Assembly: GCA_949282965.1 (NCBI GenBank)
Contig: CASDQW010000121.1
Coordinates: 1 to 33,009 of the forward strand
Direction of reading: 5' to 3'
Source: an uncultured Lentisphaeria bacterium
Lineage (GTDB): Bacteria > Verrucomicrobiota > Lentisphaeria > Victivallales > Victivallaceae
Length of the DNA stretch: 33,009 nt
Each line of letters begins with the position of its first letter. The first letter of the stretch is position 1. The position numbers and the translations under genes were made by a program. Under the pieces are notes generated by a model that did no database searches, had not been told where the DNA came from, and was given only the letters and a program-made list of their open reading frames with translations. Of the stretch, positions 16,931-24,352 are shown one piece after another.

Positions 16931-19900
16931 ATGGAACTCTGGAAGTCTCTAGTTGCCGGCGGCGTGCTGCTGACCGGTGCGGCGGCCATGGCGCTGGCGG
17001 TCGAAGCCGAATCCGGTCGATCGGAAACCAAAAACATCCGGATTGAAAATCGGAAAAACGCTTCCGGCGGCAAGCTCGTCCGACTGCAGGGCGCCGTCCG
17101 GCTAAAAAATCCCCCCAAACCGGACACCCCGGCGGATCTGGTCATTCCGCTGAGCGTGGAAAAAACCGGAGGATATGACATTCTGCTGCGTTTTTACGCG
17201 CCCGATGGCGGCAGTGATTCCTTCTATTATACCGTCAATCAGGAACCGGTCGGCGAAATGCACACCGGCACCCATGCCGACGGAGCGGAAATCTCACTCG
17301 GTACCGTGCGCCTGGAAAAAGGTTCCAACGTTTTGAAATTCTGGACGCGCGAACCCCGGCTGGGAGTGGATTCCGTTACGCTGACTCCCGGCAAAATGCC
17401 GCTCGGGAAACCGATCACGCTGCAGGCGGAAGCGGCCCGGTTTCACACCGGCCGGGTGGAAGTCGTCAATCAGCCCAAGTTTGCCGGCGGCAAGGGGCTG
17501 GCGCTGAAAGCCGGTGTCAAACCGCAAAGCAGCTCTCCGGGTGGCGAACCCGATTTGAGTTTTGAAGTCACCCTGCCGGAAGGACGTTACCAGATCCGCA
17601 CGGTCACTTCGGCCACACCGGAAAAATACCGGGAAATCCTCAACCTGAGTAAAACCGCTTCACTCCGCGTCGACGTCGCGGTCGGTGATCAGCTGAAACA
17701 GCGCCTCTGCGCCTTCTCTCCGTGGCAGCCGCGGGAATACGCCCGGAACACCCTCGGAAAATTCAACTTCTCCGGCGGCAGGGACACGGTGAAAATCTGG
17801 CTGCCGGAAGGTATGGCCCTGGATGAAATCACCATCGCGCCATGCTCGCCCCCCGCCATTCCCGCCGCCGTGGCCGCCTATGTGCCGAAGTATCTGCCGC
17901 CCAAAGACCGCCCGCGCCTCCTGGTCACCCGGAAACTGCTGCCCGAAATCCGGGCCAATCTGAAGCTGGGGGAAAACCGCGAAGTCTGGAAAAATCTGCA
18001 GCGACAGGCGGAAAAGCCCTACAAATTCACGCCTCCCGAATCCGGTTCCATCGATTACGACGCCCGGCTGGAAACCGCCGCCCGCAATAAAGCCTTCGTC
18101 TATCTCATGACCGGCGACACCGCCATCGGCAAGGAAGCGGTGAAACTGACGCGTGACTATCTCGGCTGCGTGGAATTCGGCAACATGCTCGACATCACCC
18201 GCGAAATCGGCCGGGCGATTTACTCCGCGGCACTCGTCTACGACTGGTGTTACGACCTGATGACGCCGGAAGACCGGCAGTCCATCCGCGAAAATATGAT
18301 GCGCCTCGCCGACGATATGGAAATCGGCTGGCCGCCCTTCCTCCAGAACATCGTCAACGGCCACGGCAACGAACACCAGGTGTCGCGGGATCTCTTCTCC
18401 ATGGCGGTGGCGATTTACGACGAGGACCCGGAACCGTACCGGATCTGCATCTACCGGATGCTGGAGGAACTTTCCCCGATGCATACGTTCGAGTATTCCG
18501 GCGGACGCCACAACCAGGGCATGAGCTACGGTCTCAGCCGTTTCACCTGCGACATGCTCGCAGCGTGGAACATTAAGCGGACGCTGGGACTCGACCTCTT
18601 CGGCGAAGGCCTGAAGCAGGTGCCCTACGCCTGGATTTACATGCGGCTGCCGGACGGGACGCTGATGCGCGACGGCGACGACTTCATCGCCTATCAGCAG
18701 CGCGGCAAGTACTGGAGCAACCCCATGACCGCCTTCCTCTGCTACACCTATGCCGACGATCCGATTCTCAAGGGCGATTATGAACGTCAGGCCGCTTCCT
18801 GGGGCCGGATGGAGCCGCTGCTCTATCTGCTGCACAATGATCCGAAAATCAAGGCGCAACCGGACCGCAGCAGTCTGCCGCTCACGCATTACATGCCTGA
18901 GCCCTATCCGGCGATGGTGGCGCGGACCGGCTGGGATTTCGGCAAGGACGCCAATGACGCGATCGTCTATCTGACCGGCGGCGGCTTCCAGTCGGGAAAC
19001 CACCAGCATCTTAATGCCGGCGATTTCCAGATCTACTATCGCGGAATGCTGGCGGCGGACCTCGGCACCTACCGGTTCTACGGCACGCCCTACGACATGA
19101 ACTTCAACAAACGCTCGGTTTCGCACAACGTGATGCTGTTCCGCACACCGGCGAAAAACGACGACGGCGGCCAGGTCTATCACTCCGGGTCCCCCAATAA
19201 CATGAAGGAACTGCTGGAAAAAACCCGCAACGGCAGAATGCTTGCCGCCGCCTTCGGGCCATCGGCGACCCGTCCGTTCTTCAGCGTCTTCAAGACGGAC
19301 ACGGCTCCGGGCTATGCCAGAGGGCGCCTGGCGAGCAATATCCGGAATTTCGTCGTGCTCAACCTCGGCGATCCCAAACGCCCGATGGCAATCATCGTGC
19401 TGGATGCCGTCATGCCGAAAGCCCCCGGCCTGACGCCGTACTGGCCGCTCAACAGCTGGGGGAAACCCTCCGTCGCCCAACCGGGAAAAATCGTCGTCGA
19501 CACCCTCAACGGCGAAGGCCGCCTGACGTTGAACACCCTGCTGCCCGCTGCCGACGAACTGAACGTCTCCACCGCCACCGGCAAGGAAACCTACAACGTC
19601 TTCGGCACGCAGTATGAAGCCCCCTTCACCGATCTGGAGGAAGTCAATGGTTCGCGTACGGTCTTCTCTTTGAAGAAACCGATCAACGGCCCGGTGACGT
19701 TCCTCAATGTCATGCAGCTGACCCGCAACGCGCCGGGCGTGAAGGCGCTGCCGGTGAAGTTCTCGGAACAGGACGGAGCCTGTACCATCCAGCTGGATCA
19801 CCGTACCGTGAACCTCGCCCGCGACGGCTTGAACCGCACCCGGGAACTGGTGGTCCCCGTCGCCGGAGCGGTTGGACGGCAGCAGGTGCTGATTACCGAC

Positions 19901-20119
19901 CTCGCCCCCGGCAACTGGCAGGTTTATCATGTGGATACTGGAAAATCCCTGGGCGCGGCCATCGTCAAAGCCGATGCCGGAACATTGTTCTTCATCGCCG
20001 ATCCCGGGAAATACCGGATTACCCCCCATGCGGCGACCAACACGCCCGCCCTGCCGGACTACAGCCGGGAAGAGGCGCCGATGGAAAAACCAACGAGTGT
20101 TAACTGGAGTCCACGGTAA
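16931..20119 (+). CDS. Secreted heparinase II/III-like polysaccharide lyase
   Basis: 1062 residues. A signal peptide (SLVAGGVLLTGAAAMALA, cut near residue 23) precedes two carbohydrate-binding-like beta domains (about 25-155 and 160-300; both contain 'VEAES/QAEAARF' openings like CBM6/35 modules). An (alpha/alpha) toroid follows from about residue 320 (RPRLLVTRKLLPEIRANL; NGHGNEHQ near 475), then the heparinase II/III C-terminal beta domain with GNHQHLNAGDFQIYYRG near residue 690 and LAADLGTYRFYG. In many relatives the HxHxDxG motif has Asp where this one has Asn. Such enzymes cleave uronic-acid glycans by beta-elimination in the periplasm or outside. Stands alone with its own promoter and terminator, next to the sialidase-like operon. 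Glycan unknown. Confidence 0.88.
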   Translation: MELWKSLVAGGVLLTGAAAMALAVEAESGRSETKNIRIENRKNASGGKLVRLQGAVRLKNPPKPDTPADLVIPLSVEKTGGYDILLRFYAPDGGSDSFYYTVNQEPVGEMHTGTHADGAEISLGTVRLEKGSNVLKFWTREPRLGVDSVTLTPGKMPLGKPITLQAEAARFHTGRVEVVNQPKFAGGKGLALKAGVKPQSSSPGGEPDLSFEVTLPEGRYQIRTVTSATPEKYREILNLSKTASLRVDVAVGDQLKQRLCAFSPWQPREYARNTLGKFNFSGGRDTVKIWLPEGMALDEITIAPCSPPAIPAAVAAYVPKYLPPKDRPRLLVTRKLLPEIRANLKLGENREVWKNLQRQAEKPYKFTPPESGSIDYDARLETAARNKAFVYLMTGDTAIGKEAVKLTRDYLGCVEFGNMLDITREIGRAIYSAALVYDWCYDLMTPEDRQSIRENMMRLADDMEIGWPPFLQNIVNGHGNEHQVSRDLFSMAVAIYDEDPEPYRICIYRMLEELSPMHTFEYSGGRHNQGMSYGLSRFTCDMLAAWNIKRTLGLDLFGEGLKQVPYAWIYMRLPDGTLMRDGDDFIAYQQRGKYWSNPMTAFLCYTYADDPILKGDYERQAASWGRMEPLLYLLHNDPKIKAQPDRSSLPLTHYMPEPYPAMVARTGWDFGKDANDAIVYLTGGGFQSGNHQHLNAGDFQIYYRGMLAADLGTYRFYGTPYDMNFNKRSVSHNVMLFRTPAKNDDGGQVYHSGSPNNMKELLEKTRNGRMLAAAFGPSATRPFFSVFKTDTAPGYARGRLASNIRNFVVLNLGDPKRPMAIIVLDAVMPKAPGLTPYWPLNSWGKPSVAQPGKIVVDTLNGEGRLTLNTLLPAADELNVSTATGKETYNVFGTQYEAPFTDLEEVNGSRTVFSLKKPINGPVTFLNVMQLTRNAPGVKALPVKFSEQDGACTIQLDHRTVNLARDGLNRTRELVVPVAGAVGRQQVLITDLAPGNWQVYHVDTGKSLGAAIVKADAGTLFFIADPGKYRITPHAATNTPALPDYSREEAPMEKPTSVNWSPR

Positions 20120-20148
20120 ATCCGCGCTGAGTCCGCGCTGAAGCGGTG

Positions 20149-20177
20149 GCGCCCGGCCGCGGCCGGGCGCTTTTTTT
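20149..20177 (+). terminator. Rho-independent terminator of the heparinase-like gene
   Basis: Ten-pair GC stem (GCGCCCGGCC with GGCCGGGCGC, two-base gap shown as GC) followed by seven T. It starts 30 bases after the stop at 20119 and has no T-run on the minus strand, so it acts only for rightward transcription. A small direct repeat (CCGCGCTGA, two copies) lies just before it. Confidence 0.9.
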
Positions 20178-20195
20178 ATCCGTTTCGAGGGCGGC

Positions 20196-21104
20196 TTAAG
20201 AGGTCAAGGTCAGCATGCCGACCACCGTCAGAAGCGAATAAAAAGCCCCGCCGCAGCAAAGACTGAGATATTCCATGCACGGCGGGGAAATTTCCTGCCG
20301 CCGCAATTGGACCAGCCCCATCAACGCCGCCGCGTACCCGCCGATCACTCCGCCCCACAGAAAGCCGTTCATGCCGATGAAAAACCCGGCGCCCCCCCAT
20401 CCCATGAGCCCCAGCATCCCGACGCCATACAGCAGCCATATCACGGTCCCGCCGATCAAACCGCGCTCCTGACGGTTCTTTGCCGTGGTGAAAAGAAACT
20501 TCCGGCTCAGCCGGACAATCAACAGTGCTTCCAGCCCCAGAACGATCGCCGCCACCGCCGCCGCGCTTCCGCCCGGATAGCGGTCGGCATTCCGGACCGG
20601 CCCGGAAAACGAACGAGTCCATCCGGGAAAGACAAGAACCTCCTCCGTCCCGTCCGCTCCCGGAGTTTTCCAGACCAGCCGCACCTCCTCCCACGGGTCC
20701 GGCTGAATTTTCAAATAAGCAGCAACAAGGGAGCGGCTCATCTCCATCCGTTCTGCGGTGGACACAGGCGCGGGTACCGACAGTTCGATCCTGGTTTTCC
20801 AGCCTTTTTCCCGCCAGCTTGTTACCGACTCAACCGCCGGGAAAGACCGTTTGCAATCAGCCTGCGCCATGAATTCCGCCCACCGTGGTTTCCGCTCATC
20901 CTGCAGATAACCGTAATCGATGTTCTGCACCACAAGCAGTCCCAGCAGACCGCAGAATCCGGGAATGCAGATCACCAGAAGCGGCAGAATCCGTGCCCGG
21001 AGAAAAAAGCCGCACAGTCCAAACACCGCAAAGCTGACTGCCCAGAACAGGCAGAATCCGTACAATGAATTGAGAACCGCAACGCTCATTTCTTCATAGC
21101 ACAT
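20196..21104 (-). CDS. Integral membrane protein, function unknown
   Basis: 302 residues. Two hydrophobic helices near the N-terminus (about 10-55), a soluble, probably extracytoplasmic domain of about 110 residues (DYGYLQDERKPRWAEF to VLVFPGW), then four or five helices (about 165-300), several Gly-rich (GMLGLMGWGGAGFFIGMNGFLWGGVIGGY). No family recognised. The ATG at 21104 is preceded by AAGGAG ten bases away; a run of eight C (minus-strand G) lies just upstream at 21121-21128. It follows the GH172 gene by 68 bases and converges on the heparinase-like gene. No enzymatic motif was seen. Confidence 0.7.
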   Translation of the reverse strand: MCYEEMSVAVLNSLYGFCLFWAVSFAVFGLCGFFLRARILPLLVICIPGFCGLLGLLVVQNIDYGYLQDERKPRWAEFMAQADCKRSFPAVESVTSWREKGWKTRIELSVPAPVSTAERMEMSRSLVAAYLKIQPDPWEEVRLVWKTPGADGTEEVLVFPGWTRSFSGPVRNADRYPGGSAAAVAAIVLGLEALLIVRLSRKFLFTTAKNRQERGLIGGTVIWLLYGVGMLGLMGWGGAGFFIGMNGFLWGGVIGGYAAALMGLVQLRRQEISPPCMEYLSLCCGGAFYSLLTVVGMLTLTS

Positions 21105-21172
21105 ATTCCCATTTCTCCTTCCCCCCCCGAAAGCCACGCCTCATTCGCAACAGCCGCCGAGCACGCCCAAGC

Positions 21173-22255
21173 TCAGATGACTTCCAGCCTGTTGCGGTCC
21201 GGCAGCTCCGGAAACGGACGGTGCGGTTCGCATTGATAGAAATAAGCCACGGAGGAAATGTCATCCTGCAACGGCAAATACCGCCCGCCGGACCGCCATC
21301 CGATCGCCTGAATCGTCACCTTCAGCCGTTCTTGGAAATGAATCGGATCGAGCAGATGGAACCGGTAGAGACTGTGCCGCGCCCCCGTCCGGTTCTCTCC
21401 GCCGCACGGATAGCCGAGAAACGGGGAACTGAACGTCTTGTGGAAACACCACGCTCCGCCGAAATAATCCTCCGTCCCGGTGCCGCAGATGGTCGGAAAT
21501 TCCCCGTCACCATCTAAAAACATCTTGACCTCGCCCTCCCCCCACCAGCCGTCGTTGTTCTGCTGCCAGGCAAGATAGCACCCGGCGAACTTCCCCCGCC
21601 CCTCCACGCCGTCGAGGATGACGTAGTCGTCGCCGTACCGCAGCGGATTCTCCCGATGAAACCGGGCATGGAAGCAGGCCTCGCCCGCCGGTTCGTCAAG
21701 CTCCTCAAAATTGATGGTGTAAAAGAATCCGGCGACCGCCTCGTCCGGCAGCAGATTTTCAATCGTAATCCGCGCATGCCGGGCGAACGGCATCGGGAAG
21801 TAACAGTTCATGCCGTTGGTCGGATTCACGCTGATCGGAATCGCCCGGATCTCCGCTGTATACCGGGCGGCGTTGCAGAAAAAGTCGCCGACCGGCACCT
21901 CCACGCTCGGCGCCGTCTCCCCGTCCCAGTACATCCGCAATACCAGACAACGCAAATATTGAGCATTCACCGTCATCCAGATATGACGAATGCACCCGGG
22001 CCCGTCCACATCCATCAGCGTGGTCACCGTTCCCGGCGGCAGCGTGATGCAGGGACGGACCTTCCACTTCCGTCCGAGTTCGCGCGCGTGCCGGTTGTTT
22101 TCCCAGAGCTGGCCGATCCGGACGACCTCCGGCTGAGGGGTGTCTCCGACCTCGGCCATGCCGCCCCGGCCGGGTTCGCCGTAGACGTTTTCCGCGGTGA
22201 TGGAACGGGAACGGGCGCTGGAACACTGCATCAGAGAATCGAGGGTGCCGAACAT
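21173..22255 (-). CDS. DUF2961 protein, glycoside hydrolase family 172-like
   Basis: 360 residues matching DUF2961, the family now placed as GH172, whose members act on difructose anhydrides and arabinofuranosides. Recognisable features are the N-terminal region TLPPGTVTTLMDVDGPGCIRHIW, the segment NGMNCYFPMPFARHARITIEN, WWGEGEVKMFLDGDGEFP, and the signature GTGTEDYFGGAWCF with its conserved glutamate. A second glutamate lies in the GEGE stretch, so a two-carboxylate active site seems present. No signal peptide is visible, which suggests cytoplasmic action on imported oligosaccharide. The ATG at 22255 follows GGGAGAG by five bases. It is separated from the pseudopilin upstream by a strong terminator, so it probably has its own start of transcription or depends on read-through. 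Confidence 0.88.
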   Translation of the reverse strand: MFGTLDSLMQCSSARSRSITAENVYGEPGRGGMAEVGDTPQPEVVRIGQLWENNRHARELGRKWKVRPCITLPPGTVTTLMDVDGPGCIRHIWMTVNAQYLRCLVLRMYWDGETAPSVEVPVGDFFCNAARYTAEIRAIPISVNPTNGMNCYFPMPFARHARITIENLLPDEAVAGFFYTINFEELDEPAGEACFHARFHRENPLRYGDDYVILDGVEGRGKFAGCYLAWQQNNDGWWGEGEVKMFLDGDGEFPTICGTGTEDYFGGAWCFHKTFSSPFLGYPCGGENRTGARHSLYRFHLLDPIHFQERLKVTIQAIGWRSGGRYLPLQDDISSVAYFYQCEPHRPFPELPDRNRLEVI

Positions 22256-22338
22256 GTGAACTCTCCCGGTTGGGTTGAATTTCCACTGCCACAATCAACT
22301 CAATCGCGGGAAAAATACCACTGACTTACCAAAAAAGC

Positions 22339-22384
22339 AAAAAAAATGCCATGGATTCCCCGGCTTTGCGGAGAAATTCATGGC
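22339..22384 (-). terminator. Rho-independent terminator after the second pseudopilin gene
   Basis: On the minus strand a long hairpin begins 36 bases after the pseudopilin stop at 22420. The stem is closed by GCCATG with CATGGC (outer six pairs, 22348-22353 with 22379-22384), with further pairs inside around a small loop near 22365, and is followed by a run of eight T (read from 22346 to 22339). It marks the end of the lyase-regulator-pseudopilin operon. Confidence 0.8.
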
Positions 22385-22419
22385 GGAAGAGTGGCTCCGG
22401 ATTGCCCGGCACGCTTTTT

Positions 22420-23166
22420 TCAATAACCGGCCCGATGCCAGTTCGCCCGTTGCGCGGCAAGGCCGTAGGTCAGTTTGTACACCGCGTTGGAACTGTCGCC
22501 GGAAAGCCCGCGGCTGTTGCCGGTGGCGGCGTGACCGTCGATGTAGGCGATGTTGGTCAGCCCGCCATGACGGCTCAGCCCGTTGTTGTAATCCAGTCCG
22601 TCAATGGTGTATGCGGCATTGGCGGTGGCATTGGGATACGCCCAGGTGGCGGCATCAGGCCGGGCGTTCTCCAGAACCGACATCGCCCGCGACGGATGTC
22701 CGATCTGCGTCACTTTCTGGGTAATATAAGTCGTGTGCATCACCCCCGCACTGGTGAAACTGCCGTGCAGCCATTGATTGACCGCATAGGCACCGTAATT
22801 ATATTTGGAAATCTCAAGCTCGGAGGGACAGGTGATCCCCTTGAAATAGTCTCGTTTGATGAAGGTCAGTCCGTAGTTGCAGGGCGAACGATCCGAAAAT
22901 CTGCCCATCGCCTCGGTCCAGGGACGCAGCCCATGATCGTCATTCCAGTAATTCTGCAGCGGCAACTGCCCCGGCACCAGGTAATCATCGAAATCGCTGG
23001 AATACATGGTCATCGCCGTCGCGATCTGCTTGGAATTATTCAGGCATTGGGTCAATCTGGCTTTTTCCCGGGCCTGATTCAACGCCGGCAGCAGCATCGA
23101 AGCGAGAATAGCGATGATCGCGATCACCACCAGCAGCTCAATGAGCGTAAAATTCAGCTTTTTCAT
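22420..23166 (-). CDS. Type II secretion-like pseudopilin
   Basis: 248 residues. A very short leader (MKKLN) precedes the pilin helix [20 protein letters not shown], followed by [22 protein letters not shown] and a C-terminal globular domain ending in a variant DG segment ([21 protein letters not shown]). The cleavage-site residue before Phe is Asn instead of Gly. A 32-base run in the signal-helix code is identical to that of the other pseudopilin gene at 14490-15338. The ATG at 23166 follows AAGGAAG. Last gene of the operon lyase, regulator, pseudopilin, 76 bases after the regulator. Likely an envelope pseudopilus subunit dedicated to this glycan locus (inferred). Confidence 0.9.
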   Translation of the reverse strand: MKKLNFTLIELLVVIAIIAILASMLLPALNQAREKARLTQCLNNSKQIATAMTMYSSDFDDYLVPGQLPLQNYWNDDHGLRPWTEAMGRFSDRSPCNYGLTFIKRDYFKGITCPSELEISKYNYGAYAVNQWLHGSFTSAGVMHTTYITQKVTQIGHPSRAMSVLENARPDAATWAYPNATANAAYTIDGLDYNNGLSRHGGLTNIAYIDGHAATGNSRGLSGDSSNAVYKLTYGLAAQRANWHRAGY

Positions 23167-23242
23167 CTTCCTTGTTCCTTACGGTTGTTCTGATTGTTGA
23201 ATGTGAATTGGACGAATAAAGCGCATTCGGTTGTTTCCGGAA

Positions 23243-24352
23243 TCATGACTCAGAGCGGACCGGCGCCAGAGTTTCTCCACGGCAATACACCAGCGGCAGA
23301 GCGGCATGGACCGGAACGTCAATCCGACCCTCTATCAGTTCAATCAGATACCGCACCGTCAGCACTCCGAATTCGCGCTTGGTCGGGAAACGGTAACTGG
23401 TAACCGGAACTCCCTCGAATTCAAATTCACCAATATCTTCATTTTCGACCGTCACCACCGACATGTCCTCCGGCACCCGGATCCCGCGCCGGGCCAGTGC
23501 CCGCATTGTTCCCGCAAGAAAGCGGGTCCGGTAAACGAAAATCAACGTCGGACGCGACTTGAGAGCCAGCAGTTCGTCAATGGCCGTCTCAAAATCGGCA
23601 TCGGTCATCTGCTCCGGAATCCGCTTAACCAACGCGGGCGAGTAGGTGCCGAATTCACGCATCACCAGTTGATGGGCCGGGATATGCCGTGAGTAGGCGA
23701 AACTCGCCTCCTCAGTACCGATCACGGCGATTCTCCGGTGCCCCCAGCCGGAGGCGAGTTCCCGGAATACCCGGGCGATTTCCTCCACGCTGGCTTCCTC
23801 CAGATAATTGATCGAGTGGAAGTCAGCTTCCCGGTTGATCATGATGTAATGCAGTTTCCGGGAAAGCTCTCCGAGCAGAAACTCTTCAAAAACCTCGGGA
23901 TCCCCACCGTGAATGATGACATGATTCACCTGATAATGCCGGATGTTCTCCTCCAGCGTTCCGCCGAGATGTGGAATCATGGTCAGCCGGTAACCGCGTC
24001 TGGCCGCCTCGGTCGCCGCACCGGAGAAAATGTCGGCAAATTCCGGCGCCCTCGCCACGATCGGTTCCGCGCAGTCGCGCCCGAACATCGGCAGATAGAA
24101 TCCAATGTCCCGGTCGTCCGGAACGGCTTCCGGTTTACCGCAGACCGCGCTGCCCACGCCGCGGATGCGATGGACCAGCCCGTCGGCGACCAGACGCTTC
24201 ATCGCCTGATTGATGGTCTCCCGGGCCACGCCATAGAGTTCCCCCAATTCACCGGTGGTCGGCAGCATGGCTCCGGCGGCAAGGGTACCGTCGGTGATCT
24301 GCCGGCGCAGATCCTGATAAATCTGTTCGGATTTGGAAGTAAACTGGATCAT
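23243..24352 (-). CDS. GntR-type regulator with LacI-like sensor domain
   Basis: 369 residues. Residues about 5-75 are a GntR winged helix (SEQIYQDLRRQITDGTLAAG, PTTGELGELYGVARETINQA, MKRLVADGLVHRIRGVGSAV); from about 80 it is a LacI-type sugar-binding domain (FADIFSGAATEAARRGY, VNHVIIHGG, GHRRIAVIGTEEASFAYSR, PTLIFVYRTRFLAGTMRALARRGIRVPEDMSVVTVEN). Its ATG overlaps the stop of the upstream beta-helix gene as ATGA, with GGAGGGGAAG as ribosome site inside that gene. The regulator is therefore made only when the lyase-like gene is translated, which suggests autoregulatory feedback on the whole operon. Confidence 0.93.
   Translation of the reverse strand: MIQFTSKSEQIYQDLRRQITDGTLAAGAMLPTTGELGELYGVARETINQAMKRLVADGLVHRIRGVGSAVCGKPEAVPDDRDIGFYLPMFGRDCAEPIVARAPEFADIFSGAATEAARRGYRLTMIPHLGGTLEENIRHYQVNHVIIHGGDPEVFEEFLLGELSRKLHYIMINREADFHSINYLEEASVEEIARVFRELASGWGHRRIAVIGTEEASFAYSRHIPAHQLVMREFGTYSPALVKRIPEQMTDADFETAIDELLALKSRPTLIFVYRTRFLAGTMRALARRGIRVPEDMSVVTVENEDIGEFEFEGVPVTSYRFPTKREFGVLTVRYLIELIEGRIDVPVHAALPLVYCRGETLAPVRSES

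Noticed and set aside
17660..20029. 789-codon open frame on the minus strand inside the heparinase-like gene
   Set aside because: Low-complexity composition of a high-GC shadow frame; the plus-strand gene has a signal peptide, domains and terminator.
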